NCBI GenBank assembly: GCA_958295665.1
Contig: OY282560.1
Coordinates: 54,994,333-55,058,332 of the forward strand
Direction of reading: 5' to 3'
DNA: 64,000 nucleotides
Origin: Tipula vernalis
Lineage: Eukaryota > Arthropoda > Insecta > Diptera > Tipulidae
A program made the translations under genes and the position numbers. How positions within the stretch are numbered: the first letter of the stretch is position 1; each line of letters begins with the position of its first letter. The notes under the pieces were generated by a model. It made no database searches. It had not been told where the DNA came from and was given only the letters and a program-made list of their open reading frames with translations. This document shows positions 9,662 through 24,300 of the stretch, one piece after another.

Positions 9662-10619
9662 TTGTTGATTATTTCTGTACATTTCTTAGAAAATTCAATT
9701 TTATTGAAAATTAACTGTGCTATAGCCCACAAGTTTTTGGGCGGCAAAAATCTAAAATGCTCCGATTACGATGGTTGATACCTATATCAATAGGTTTCGG
9801 GACCTGTAATTGCTGTGACAATTTTTATTTTGATTGCTCGATTATTTCTAAACATTTCGTAGAAAATTCAATTTTATTGGAAATCAACTGTGCTATAGCC
9901 CACAAGTTTTTGAGCGGCAAAAATCTAAAATGGTCCGATTACGATGGTTGATACCTCTATCAATAGGTTTCGGGACCTGTATTTGCTGTGACAATTTTCA
10001 TTTTGATTGCTCGATTATTTCTAAACATTTCTTAGAAAATTCAATTTTATTGAAAATCAACTGTGCTATACCCCACAAGTTTTTGGGCGGCAAAAATATA
10101 AAATGGTCCGATTACGATGGTTGATACCTCTATCAATAGGTTTCGGGACCTGTAATTGCTGTGACAATTTTATTTTGATTGCTCGATTATTTCTAAACAT
10201 TTCTTAGAAAATACAATTTTATTGAAAATCAACTGTGCTATAGCCCACAAGTTTTTGGGCGGCAAAAATCTAAAATGGTCCGATTACGATGGTTGATACC
10301 TCTATCAATAGGTTTCGGGACCTGTAATTGCTGTGACAATTTTCATTTTGATTGCTCGATTATTTCTAAACATTTCTTAGAAAATTCAATTTTATTGAAA
10401 ATCAACTGTGCTATACCCCACAAGTTTTTGGGCGGCAAAAATATAAAATGGTCCGATTACGATGGTTGATACCTCTATCAATAGGTTTCGGGACCTGTAA
10501 TTGCTGTGACAATTTTATTTTGATTGCTCGATTATTTCTAAACATTTCGTAGAAAATTCAATTTTATTGGAAATCAACTGTGCTATAGCCCACAAGTTTT
10601 TGAGCGGCAAAAATCTAAA

Positions 10620-13600
10620 ATGGTCCGATTACGATGGTTGATACCTCTATCAATAGGTTTCGGGACCTGTATTTGCTGTGACAATTTTCATTTTGATTGC
10701 TCGATTATTTCTAAACATTTCTTAGAAAATTCAATTTTATTGAAAATCAACTGTGCTATACCCCACAAGTTTTTGGGCGGCAAAAATATAAAATGGTCCG
10801 ATTACGATGGTTGATACCTCTATCAATAGGTTTCGGGACCTGTAATTGCTGTGACAATTTTATTTTGATTGCTCGATTATTTCTAAACATTTCTTAGAAA
10901 ATACAATTTTATTGAAAATCAACTGTGCTATAGCCCACAAGTTTTTGGGCGGCAAAAATCTAAAATGGTCCGATTACGATGGTTGATACCTCTATCAATA
11001 GGTTTCGGGACCTGTAATTGCTGTGACAATTTTCATTTTGATTGCTCGATTATTTCTAAACATTTCTTAGAAAATTCAATTTTATTGAAAATCAACTGTG
11101 CTATACCCCACAAGTTTTTGGGCGGCAAAAATATAAAATGGTCCGATTACGATGGTTGATACCTCTATCAATAGGTTTCGGGACCTGTAATTGCTGTGAC
11201 AATTTTTATTTTGATTGCTCGATTATTTCTAAACATTTCGTAGAAAATTCAATTTTATTGGAAATCAACTGTGCTATAGCCCACAAGTTTTTGAGCGGCA
11301 AAAATCTAAAATGGTCCGATTACGATGGTTGATACCTCTATCAATAGGTTTCGGGACCTGTATTTGCTGTGACAATTTTCATTTTGATTGCTCGATTATT
11401 TCTAAACATTTCTTAGAAAATTCAATTTTATTGAAAATCAACTGTGCTATACCCCACAAGTTTTTGGGTGGCAAAAATATAAAATGGTCCGATTACGATG
11501 GTTGATACCTCTATCAATAGGTTTCGGGACCTGTAATTGCTGTGACAATTTTATTTTGATTGCTCGATTATTTCTAAACATTTCTTAGAAAATACAATTT
11601 TATTGAAAATCAACTGTGCTATAGCCCACAAGTTTTTGGGCGGCAAAAATCTAAAATGGTCCGATTACGATGGTTGATACCTCTATCAATAGGTTTCGGG
11701 ACCTGTAATTGCTGTGACAATTTTCATTTTGATTGCTCGATTATTTCTAAACATTTCTTAGAAAATTCAATTTTATTGAAAATCAACTGTGCTATACCCC
11801 ACAAGTTTTTGGGCGGCAAAAATATAAAATGGTCCGATTACGATGGTTGATACCTCTATCAATAGGTTTCGGGACCTGTAATTGCTGTGACAATTTTTAT
11901 TTTGATTGCTCGATTATTTCTAAACATTTCGTAGAAAATTCAATTTTATTGGAAATCAACTGTGCTATAGCCCACAAGTTTTTGAGCGGCAAAAATCTAA
12001 AATGGTCCGATTACGATGGTTGATACCTCTATCAATAGGTTTCGGGACCTGTATTTGCTGTGACAATTTTCATTTTGATTGCTCGATTATTTCTAAACAT
12101 TTCTTAGAAAATTCAATTTTATTGAAAATCAACTGTGCTATAGCCCACAAGTTTTTGGGCGGCAAAAATATAAAATGGTCCGATTACGATGGTTGATACC
12201 TCTATCAATAGGTTTCGGGACCTGTAATTGCTGTGACAATTTTATTTTGATTGCTCGATTATTTCTAAACATTTCTTAGAAAATACAATTTTATTGAAAA
12301 TCAACTGTGCTATAGCCCACAAGTTTTTGGGCGGCAAAAATCTAAAATGGTCCGATTACGATGGTTGATACCTCTATCAATAGGTTTCGGGACCTGTAAT
12401 TGCTGTGACAATTTTCATTTTGATTGCTCGATTATTTCTAAACATTTCTCAGAAAATTCAATTTTATTGAAAATCAACTGTGCTATAGCCCACAAGTTTT
12501 TGTGCGGCAAAAATCTAAAATGGTCCGATTACGATGGTTGATACCTCTATCAATAGGTTTCGGGACCTGTAATTGCTGTGACAATTTTCATTTTGATTGC
12601 TCGATTATTTCTAATCATTTCTTAGAAAATTCAATTTTATTGAAAATCAACTGTGCTATAGCCCACAAGTTTTTGGGCGGCAAAAATCTAAAATGGTCCG
12701 ATTACGATGGTTGATACCTCTATCAATAGGTTTCGAGACCTGTAATTGCTGTGACAATTTTTATTTTGATTGCTCGATTATTTCTAAACATTTCTTAGAA
12801 AATACAATTTTATTGAAAATCAACTGTGCTATAGCCCACAAGTTTTTGGGCGGCAAAAATCTAAAATGGTCCGATTACGATGGTTGATACCTCTATCAAT
12901 AGGTTTCGGGACCTGTATTTGCTGTGACAATTTTCATTTTGATTGCTCGATTATTTCTAAACATTTCTTAGAAAATTCAATTTTATTGAAAATCAACTGT
13001 GTTATACCCCACAAGTTTTTGGGCGGCAAAAATATAAAATGGTCCGATTACGATGGTTGATACCTCTATCAATAGGTTTCGGGACCTGTAATTGCTGTGA
13101 CAATTTTATTTTGATTGCTCGATTATTTCTAAACATTTCTTAGAAAATACAATTTTATTGAAAATCAACTGTGCTATAGCCCACAAGTTTTTGGGCGGCA
13201 AAAATCTAAAATGGTCCGGTTACGATGGTTGATACCTCTATCAATAGGTTTCGGGACCTGTAATTGCTGTGACAATTTTCATTTTGATTGCTCGATTATT
13301 TCTAAACATTTCTTAGAAAATTCAATTTTATTGAAAATCAACTGTGCTATACCCCACAAGTTTTTGGGCGGCAAAAATATAAAATGGTCCGATTACGATG
13401 GTTGATACCTCTATCAATAGGTTTCGGGACCTGTAATTGCTGTGACAATTTTTATTTTGATTGCTCGATTATTTCTAAACATTTCGTAGAAAATTCAATT
13501 TTATTGGAAATCAACTGTGCTATAGCCCACAAGTTTTTGAGCGGCAAAAATCTAAAATGGTCCGATTACGATGGTTGATACCTCTATCAATAGGTTTCGG

Positions 13601-14938
13601 GACCTGTATTTGCTGTGACAATTTTCATTTTGATTGCTCGATTATTTCTAAACATTTCTTAGAAAATTCAATTTTATTGAAAATCAACTGTGCTATACCC
13701 CACAAGTTTTTGGGCGGCAAAAATATAAAATGGTCCGATTACGATGGTTGATACCTCTATCAATAGGTTTCGGGACCTGTAATTGCTGTGACAATTTTAT
13801 TTTGATTGCTCGATTATTTCTAAACATTTCTTAGAAAATACAATTTTATTGAAAATCAACTGTGCTATAGCCCACAAGTTTTTGGGCGGCAAAAATCTAA
13901 AATGGTCCGATTACGATGGTTGATACCTCTATCAATAGGTTTCGGGACCTGTAATTGCTGTGACAATTTTCATTTTGATTGCTCGATTATTTCTAAACAT
14001 TTCTTAGAAAATTCAATTTTATTGAAAATCAACTGTGCTATACCCCACAAGTTTTTGGGCGGCAAAAATATAAAATGGTCCGATTACGATGGTTGATACC
14101 TCTATCAATAGGTTTCGGGACCTGTAATTGCTGTGACAATTTTTATTTTGATTGCTCGATTATTTCTAAACATTTCGTAGAAAATTCAATTTTATTGGAA
14201 ATCAACTGTGCTATAGCCCACAAGTTTTTGAGCGGCAAAAATCTAAAATGGTCCGATTACGATGGTTGATACCTCTATCAATAGGTTTCGGGACCTGTAT
14301 TTGCTGTGACAATTTTCATTTTGATTGCTCGATTATTTCTAAACATTTCTTAGAAAATTCAATTTTATTGAAAATCAACTGTGCTATACCCCACAAGTTT
14401 TTGGGCGGCAAAAATATAAAATGGTCCGATTACGATGGTTGATACCTCTATCAATAGGTTTCGGGACCTGTAATTGCTGTGACAATTTTATTTTGATTGC
14501 TCGATTATTTCTAAACATTTCTTAGAAAATACAATTTTATTGAAAATCAACTGTGCTATAGCCCACAAGTTTTTGGGCGGCAAAAATCTAAAATGGTCCG
14601 ATTACGATGGTTGATACCTCTATCAATAGGTTTCGGGACCTGTAATTGCTGTGACAATTTTCATTTTGATTGCTCGATTATTTCTAAACATTTCTTAGAA
14701 AATTCAATTTTATTGAAAATCAACTGTGCTATAGCCCACAAGTTTTTGGGCGGCAAAAATATAAAATGGTCCGATTACGATGGTTGATACCTCTATCAAT
14801 AGGTTTCGGGACCTGTAATTGCTGTGACAATTTTTATTTTGATTGCTCGATTATTTCTAAACATTTCGTAGAAAATTCAATTTTATTGGAAATCAACTGT
14901 GCTATAGCCCACAAGTTTTTGAGCGGCAAAAATATAAA
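10620..14938. repeat. Four-monomer (691-bp) higher-order repeat block
   Basis: Monomer types follow the order A (GTATTTGC, CTATACCCC), B (172 bp, AATACAATT), C (GTAATTGC, CTATACCCC), V (CATTTCGTAG, TTGAGCGGC). Type A starts at 10620, 11311 and 12002, and again at 12866, 13557, 14248 and 14939. The spacing is 691 bases in both series. A variant run interrupts them between about 12347 and 12866. The same tetramer recurs at 22884, 23575, 24266 and 24957. Elsewhere, for example 18049-18590 and 31173-32400, a two-monomer B-C unit of 345 bases dominates. Confidence 0.85.
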
Positions 14939-17900
14939 ATGGTCCGATTACGATGGTTGATACCTCTATCAATAGGTTTCGGGACCTGTATTTGCTGTGA
15001 CAATTTTCATTTTGATTGCTCGATTATTTCTAAACATTTCTTAGAAAATTCAATTTTATTGAAAATCAACTGTGCTATACCCCACAAGTTTTTGGGCGGC
15101 AAAAATATAAAATGGTCCGATTACGATGGTTGATACCTCTATCAATAGGTTTCGGGACCTGTAATTGCTGTGACAATTTTTATTTTGATTGCTCGATTAT
15201 TTCTAAACATTTCGTAGAAAATTCAATTTTATTGGAAATCAACTGTGCTATAGCCCACAAGTTTTTGAGCGGCAAAAATATAAAATGGTCCGATTACGAT
15301 GGTTGATACCTCTATCAATAGGTTTCGGGACCTGTATTTGCTGTGACAATTTTCATTTTGATTGCTCGATTATTTCTAAACATTTCTTAGAAAATTCAAT
15401 TTTATTGAAAATCAACTGTGCTATAGCCCACAAGTTTTTGGGCGGCAAAAATATAAAATGGTCCGATTACGATGGTTGATACCTCTATCAATAGGTTTCG
15501 GGACCTGTAATTGCTGTGACAATTTTATTTTGATTGCTCGATTATTTCTAAACATTTCTTAGAAAATACAATTTTATTGAAAATCAACTGTGCTATAGCC
15601 CACAAGTTTTTGGGCGGCAAAAATCTAAAATGGTCCGATTACGATGGTTGATACCTCTATCAATAGGTTTCGGGACCTGTAATTGCTGTGACAATTTTCA
15701 TTTTGATTGCTCGATTATTTCTAAACATTTCTTAGAAAATTCAATTTTATTGAAAATCAACTGTGCTATACCCCACAAGTTTTTGGGCGGCAAAAATCTA
15801 AAATGGTCCGATTACGATGGTTGATACCTCTATCAATAGGTTTCGAGACCTGTAATTGCTGTGACAATTTGTATTTTGATTGCTCGATTATTTCTAAACA
15901 TTTCTTAGAAAATACAATTTTATTGAAAATCAACTGTGCTATAGCCCACAAGTTTTTGGGCGGCAAAAATCTAAAATGGTCCGATTACGATGGTTGATAC
16001 CTCTATCAATAGGTTTCGGGACCTGTATTTGCTGTGACAATTTTCATTTTGATTGCTCGATTATTTCTAAACATTTCTTAGAAAATTCAATTTTATTGAA
16101 AATCAACTGTGCTATACCCCACAAGTTTTTGGGCGGCAAAAATATAAAATGGTCCGATTACGATAGTTGATACCTCTATCAATAGGTTTCGGGACCTGTA
16201 ATTGCTGTGACAATTTTCATTTTGATTGCTCGATTATTTCTAAACATTTCTTAGAAAATTCAATTTTATTGAAAATCAACTGTGCTATACCCCACAAGTT
16301 TTTGGGCGGCAAAAATATAAAATGGTCCGATTACGATGGTTGATACCTCTATCAATAGGTTTCGGGACCTGTAATTGCTGTGACAATTTTATTTTGATTG
16401 CTCGATTATTTCTAAACATTTCTTAGAAAATACAATTTTATTGAAAATCAACTGTGCTATAGCCCACAAGTTTTTGGGCGGCAAAAATCTAAAATGGTCC
16501 GATTACGATGGTTGATACCTCTATCAATAGGTTTCGGGACCTGTAATTGCTGTGACAATTTTCATTTTGATTGCTCGATTATTTCTAAACATTTCTTAGA
16601 AAATTCAATTTTATTGAAAATCAACTGTGCTATACCCCACAAGTTTTTGGGCGGCAAAAATATAAAATGGTCCGATTACGATGGTTGATACCTCTATCAA
16701 TAGGTTTCGGGACCTGTAATTGCTGTGACAATTTTCATTTTGATTGCTCGATTATTTCTAAACATTTCTTAGAAAATTCAATTTTATTGAAAATCAACTG
16801 TGCTATAGCCCACAAGTTTTTGGGCGGCAAAAATATAAAATGGTCCGATTACGATGGTTGATACCTCTATCAATAGGTTTCGGGACCTGTAATTGCTGTG
16901 ACAATTTTATTTTGATTGCTCGATTATTTCTAAACATTTCTTAGAAAATACAATTTTATTGAAAATCAACTGTGCTATAGCCCACAAGTTTTTGGGCGGC
17001 AAAAATCTAAAATGGTCCGATTACGATGGTTGATACCTCTATCAATAGGTTTCGGGACCTGTAATTGCTGTGACAATTTTCATTTTGATTGCTCGATTAT
17101 TTCTAAACATTTCTTAGAAAATTCAATTTTATTGAAAATCAACTGTGCTATAGCCCACAAGTTTTTGGGCGGCAAAAATCTAAAATGGTCCGATTACGAT
17201 GGTTGATACCTCTATCAATAGGTTTCGGGACCTGTAATTGCTGTATAAATTTTTATTTTAATTGCTTGATTATTTCTAAACATTTCTTAGAAAATTCAAT
17301 TTTATTGAGAATCAACTGTGCTATATCCCACAAGTTTTTGGGCGGCAAAAATCTAAAATGGTCCGATTACGATGGTTGATACCTCTATCAATAGGTTTCG
17401 GGACCTGTAATTGCTGTGACAATTTTCATTTTGATTGCTTGATTATTTCTAAACATTTCTTAGAAAATTCAATTTTAATGAAAATCAACTGTGCTATAGC
17501 CCACAAGTTTTTGGGCGGCAAAAATCTAAAATGGTCCGATTACGATGGTTGATACCTCTATCAATAGGTTTCGAGACCTGTAATTGCTGTGACAATTTTT
17601 ATTTTGATTGCTCGATTATTTCTAAACATTTCTTAGAAAATACAATTTTATTGAAAATCAACTGTGCTATAGCCCACAAGTTTTTGGGCGGCAAAAATCT
17701 AAAATGGTCCGATTACGATGGTTGATACCTCTATCAATAGGTTTCGGGACCTGTATTTGCTGTGACAATTTTCATTTTGATTGCTCGATTATTTCTAAAC
17801 ATTTCTTAGAAAATTCAATTTTATTGAAAATCAACTGTGCTATACCCCACAAGTTTTTGGGCGGCAAAAATATAAAATGGTCCGATTACGATGGTTGATA

Positions 17901-18560
17901 CCTCTATCAATAGGTTTCGGGACCTGTAATTGCTGTGACAATTTTATTTTGATTGCTCGATTATTTCTAAACATTTCTTAGAAAATACAATTTTATTGAA
18001 AATCAACTGTGCTATAGCCCACATGTTTTTGGGCGGCAAAAATCTAAAATGGTCCGATTACGATGGTTGATACCTCTATCAATAGGTTTCGGGACCTGTA
18101 ATTGCTGTGACAATTTTCATTTTGATTGCTCGATTATTTCTAAACATTTCTTAGAAAATTCAATTTTATTGAAAATCAACTGTGCTATACCCCACAAGTT
18201 TTTGGGCGGCAAAAATATAAAATGGTCCGATTACGATGGTTGATACCTCTATCAATAGGTTTCGGGACCTGTAATTGCTGTGACAATTTTATTTTGATTG
18301 CTCGATTATTTCTAAACATTTCTTAGAAAATACAATTTTATTGAAAATCAACTGTGCTATAGCCCACAAGTTTTTGGGCGGCAAAAATCTAAAATGGTCC
18401 GATTACGATGGTTGATACCTCTATCAATAGGTTTCGGGACCTGTAATTGCTGTGACAATTTTCATTTTGATTGCTCGATTATTTCTAAACATTTCTTAGA
18501 AAATTCAATTTTATTGAAAATCAACTGTGCTATACCCCACAAGTTTTTGGGCGGCAAAAA
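11311..18560. repeat. Large intra-array duplication, copy 1
   Basis: Rare monomer variants occur here in the same order and spacing as in copy 2, always 10,018 bases away. Examples are CATTTCTCAG with TTGTGCGGC near 12450-12510, TTTCTAATCATTTC near 12608, and GCTGTATAAATTTTTATTTTAATTGC near 17241. Few single-base differences are seen, for example GTCCGGTTAC at 13213 where copy 2 has GTCCGATTAC. Confidence 0.8.
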
Positions 18561-21328
18561 TATAAAATGGTCCGATTACGATGGTTGATACCTCTATCAA
18601 TAGGTTTCGGGACCTGTAATTGCTGTGACAATTTGTATTTTGATTGCTCGATTATTTCTAAACATTTCTTAGAAAATTCAATTTTATTGAAAATGAACTG
18701 TGCTATAGCCCACAAGTTTTTGGGCGGCAAAAATATAAAATGGTCCGATTACGATGGTTGATACCTCTATCAATAGGTTTCGGGACCTGTAATTGCTGTG
18801 ACAATTTTATTTTGATTGCTCGATTATTTCTAAACATTTCTTAGAAAATACAATTTTATTGAAAATCAACTGTGCTATAGCCCACAAGTTTTTGGGCGGC
18901 AAAAATATAAAATGGTCCGATTACGATGGTTGATACCTCTATCAATAGGTTTCGGGACCTGTAATTGCTGTGACAATTTTATTTTGATTGCTCGATTATT
19001 TCTAAACATTTCTTAGAAAATACAATTTTATTGAAAATCAACTGTGCTATAGCCCACATGTTTTTGGGCGGCAAAAATCTAAAATGGTCCGATTACGATG
19101 GTTGATACCTCTATCAATAGGTTTCGGGACCTGTAATTGCTGTGACAATTTTCATTTTGATTGCTCGATTATTTCTAAACATTTCTTAGAAAATTCAATT
19201 TTATTGAAAATCAACTGTGCTATACCCCACAAGTTTTTGGGCGGCAAAAATATAAAATGGTCCGATTACGATGGTTGATACCTCTATCAATAGGTTTCGG
19301 GACCTGTAATTGCTGTGACAATTTTATTTTGATTGCTCGATTATTTCTAAACATTTCTTAGAAAATACAATTTTATTGAAAATCAACTGTGCTATAGCCC
19401 ACAAGTTTTTGGGCGGCAAAAATCTAAAATGGTCCGATTACGATGGTTGATACCTCTATCAATAGGTTTCGGGACCTGTAATTGCTGTGACAATTTTCAT
19501 TTTGATTGCTCGATTATTTCTAAACATTTCTTAGAAAATTCAATTTTATTGAAAATCAACTGTGCTATACCCCACAAGTTTTTGGGCGGCAAAAATATAA
19601 AATGGTCCGATTACGATGGTTGATACCTCTATCAATAGGTTTCGGGACCTGTAATTGCTGTGACAATTTTCATTTTGATTGCTCGATTATTTCTAAACAT
19701 TTCTTAGAAAATTCAATTTTATTGAAAATGAACTGTGCTATAGCCCACAAGTTTTTGGGCGGCAAAAATATAAAATGGTCCGATTACGATGGTTGATACC
19801 TCTATCAATAGGTTTCGGGACCTGTAATTGCTGTGACAATTTTATTTTGATTGCTCGATTATTTCTAAACATTTCTTAGAAAATACAATTTTATTGAAAA
19901 TCAACTGTGCTATAGCCCACAAGTTTTTGGGCGGCAAAAATCTAAAATGGTCCGATTACGATGGTTGATACCTCTATCAATAGGTTTCGGGACCTGTAAT
20001 TGCTGTGACAATTTTCATTTTGATTGCTCGATTATTTCTAAACATTTCTTAGAAAATTCAATTTTATTGAAAATCAACTGTGCTATAGCCCACAAGTTTT
20101 TGGGCGGCAAAAATCTAAAATGGTCCGATTACGATGGTTGATACCTCTATCAATAGGTTTCGGGACCTGTAATTGCTGTATAAATTTTTATTTTTATTGC
20201 TTGATTATTTCTAAACATTTCTTAGAAAATTCAATTTTATTGAGAATCAACTGTGCTATATCCCACAAGTTTTTGGGCGGCAAAAATCTAAAATGGTCCG
20301 ATTACGATGGTTGATACCTCTATCAATAGGTTTCGGGACCTGTAATTGCTGTGACAATTTTCATTTTGATTGCTTGATTATTTCTAAACATTTCTTAGAA
20401 AATTCAATTTTAATGAAAATCAACAGTGCTATAGCCCACAAGTTTTTGGGCGGCAAAAATCTAAAATGGTCCGATTACGATGGTTGATACCTCTATCAAT
20501 AGGTTTCGAGACCTGTAATTGCTGTGACAATTTGTATTTTGATTGCTCGATTATTTCTAAACATTTCTTAGAAAATACAATTTTATTGAAAATCAACTGT
20601 GCTATAGCCCACAAGTTTTTGGGCGGCAAAAATCTAAAATGGTCCGATTACGATGGTTGATACCTCTATCAATAGGTTTCGGGACCTGTATTTGCTGTGA
20701 CAATTTTCATTTTGATTGCTCGATTATTTCTAAACATTTCTTAGAAAATTCAATTTTATTGAAAATCAACTGTGCTATACCCCACAAGTTTTTGGGCGGC
20801 AAAAATATAAAATGGTCCGATTACGATGGTTGATACCTCTATCAATAGGTTTCGGGACCTGTAATTGCTGTGACAATTTTATTTTGATTGCTCGATTATT
20901 TCTAAACATTTCTTAGAAAATACAATTTTATTGAAAATCAACTGTGCTATAGCCCACAAGTTTTTGGGCGGCAAAAATCTAAAATGGTCCGATTACGATG
21001 GTTGATACCTCTATCAATAGGTTTCGGGACCTGTAATTGCTGTGACAATTTTCATTTTGATTGCTCGATTATTTCTAAACATTTCTTAGAAAATTCAATT
21101 TTATTGAAAATCAACTGTGCTATACCCCACAAGTTTTTGGGCGGCAAAAATATAAAATGGTCCGATTACGATGGTTGATACCTCTATCAATAGGTTTCGG
21201 GACCTGTAATTGCTGTGACAATTTTATTTTGATTGCTCGATTATTTCTAAACATTTCTTAGAAAATACAATTTTATTGAAAATCAACTGTGCTATAGCCC
21301 ACAAGTTTTTGGGCGGCAAAAATCTAAA

Positions 21329-24300
21329 ATGGTCCGATTACGATGGTTGATACCTCTATCAATAGGTTTCGGGACCTGTATTTGCTGTGACAATTTTCAT
21401 TTTGATTGCTCGATTATTTCTAAACATTTCTTAGAAAATTCAATTTTATTGAAAATCAACTGTGCTATACCCCACAAGTTTTTGGGCGGCAAAAATATAA
21501 AATGGTCCGATTACGATGGTTGATACCTCTATCAATAGGTTTCGGGACCTGTAATTGCTGTGACAATTTTATTTTGATTGCTCGATTATTTCTAAACATT
21601 TCTTAGAAAATACAATTTTATTGAAAATCAACTGCGCTATAGCCCACAAGTTTTTGGGCGGCAAAAATCTAAAATGGTCCGATTACGATGGTTGATACCT
21701 CTATCAATAGGTTTCGGGACCTGTAATTGCTGTGACAATTTTCATTTTGATTGCTCGATTATTTCTAAACATTTCTTAGAAAATTCAATTTTATTGAAAA
21801 TCAACTGTGCTATACCCCACAAGTTTTTGGGCGGCAAAAATATAAAATGGTCCGATTACGATGGTTGATACCTCTATCAATAGGTTTCGGGACCTGTAAT
21901 TGCTGTGACAATTTTTATTTTGATTGCTCGATTATTTCTAAACATTTCGTAGAAAATTCAATTTTATTGGAAATCAACTGTGCTATAGCCCACAAGTTTT
22001 TGAGCGGCAAAAATCTAAAATGGTCCGATTACGATGGTTGATACCTCTATCAATAGGTTTCGGGACCTGTATTTGCTGTGACAATTTTCATTTTGATTGC
22101 TCGATTATTTCTAAACATTTCTTAGAAAATTCAATTTTATTGAAAATCAACTGTGCTATAGCCCACAAGTTTTTGGGCGGCAAAAATATAAAATGGTCCG
22201 ATTACGATGGTTGATACCTCTATCAATAGGTTTCGGGACCTGTAATTGCTGTGACAATTTTATTTTGATTGCTCGATTATTTCTAAACATTTCTTAGAAA
22301 ATACAATTTTATTGAAAATCAACTGTGCTATAGCCCACAAGTTTTTGGGCGGCAAAAATCTAAAATGGTCCGATTACGATGGTTGATACCTCTATCAATA
22401 GGTTTCGGGACCTGTAATTGCTGTGACAATTTTCATTTTGATTGCTCGATTATTTCTAAACATTTCTCAGAAAATTCAATTTTATTGAAAATCAACTGTG
22501 CTATAGCCCACAAGTTTTTGTGCGGCAAAAATCTAAAATGGTCCGATTACGATGGTTGATACCTCTATCAATAGGTTTCGGGACCTGTAATTGCTGTGAC
22601 AATTTTCATTTTGATTGCTCGATTATTTCTAATCATTTCTTAGAAAATTCAATTTTATTGAAAATCAACTGTGCTATAGCCCACAAGTTTTTGGGCGGCA
22701 AAAATCTAAAATGGTCCGATTACGATGGTTGATACCTCTATCAATAGGTTTCGAGACCTGTAATTGCTGTGACAATTTTTATTTTGATTGCTCGATTATT
22801 TCTAAACATTTCTTAGAAAATACAATTTTATTGAAAATCAACTGTGCTATAGCCCACAAGTTTTTGGGCGGCAAAAATCTAAAATGGTCCGATTACGATG
22901 GTTGATACCTCTATCAATAGGTTTCGGGACCTGTATTTGCTGTGACAATTTTCATTTTGATTGCTCGATTATTTCTAAACATTTCTTAGAAAATTCAATT
23001 TTATTGAAAATCAACTGTGTTATACCCCACAAGTTTTTGGGCGGCAAAAATATAAAATGGTCCGATTACGATGGTTGATACCTCTATCAATAGGTTTCGG
23101 GACCTGTAATTGCTGTGACAATTTTATTTTGATTGCTCGATTATTTCTAAACATTTCTTAGAAAATACAATTTTATTGAAAATCAACTGTGCTATAGCCC
23201 ACAAGTTTTTGGGCGGCAAAAATCTAAAATGGTCCGATTACGATGGTTGATACCTCTATCAATAGGTTTCGGGACCTGTAATTGCTGTGACAATTTTCAT
23301 TTTGATTGCTCGATTATTTCTAAACATTTCTTAGAAAATTCAATTTTATTGAAAATCAACTGTGCTATACCCCACAAGTTTTTGGGCGGCAAAAATATAA
23401 AATGGTCCGATTACGATGGTTGATACCTCTATCAATAGGTTTCGGGACCTGTAATTGCTGTGACAATTTTTATTTTGATTGCTCGATTATTTCTAAACAT
23501 TTCGTAGAAAATTCAATTTTATTGGAAATCAACTGTGCTATAGCCCACAAGTTTTTGAGCGGCAAAAATCTAAAATGGTCCGATTACGATGGTTGATACC
23601 TCTATCAATAGGTTTCGGGACCTGTATTTGCTGTGACAATTTTCATTTTGATTGCTCGATTATTTCTAAACATTTCTTAGAAAATTCAATTTTATTGAAA
23701 ATCAACTGTGCTATACCCCACAAGTTTTTGGGCGGCAAAAATATAAAATGGTCCGATTACGATGGTTGATACCTCTATCAATAGGTTTCGGGACCTGTAA
23801 TTGCTGTGACAATTTTATTTTGATTGCTCGATTATTTCTAAACATTTCTTAGAAAATACAATTTTATTGAAAATCAACTGTGCTATAGCCCACAAGTTTT
23901 TGGGCGGCAAAAATCTAAAATGGTCCGATTACGATGGTTGATACCTCTATCAATAGGTTTCGGGACCTGTAATTGCTGTGACAATTTTCATTTTGATTGC
24001 TCGATTATTTCTAAACATTTCTTAGAAAATTCAATTTTATTGAAAATCAACTGTGCTATACCCCACAAGTTTTTGGGCGGCAAAAATATAAAATGGTCCG
24101 ATTACGATGGTTGATACCTCTATCAATAGGTTTCGGGACCTGTAATTGCTGTGACAATTTTTATTTTGATTGCTCGATTATTTCTAAACATTTCGTAGAA
24201 AATTCAATTTTATTGGAAATCAACTGTGCTATAGCCCACAAGTTTTTGAGCGGCAAAAATCTAAAATGGTCCGATTACGATGGTTGATACCTCTATCAAT

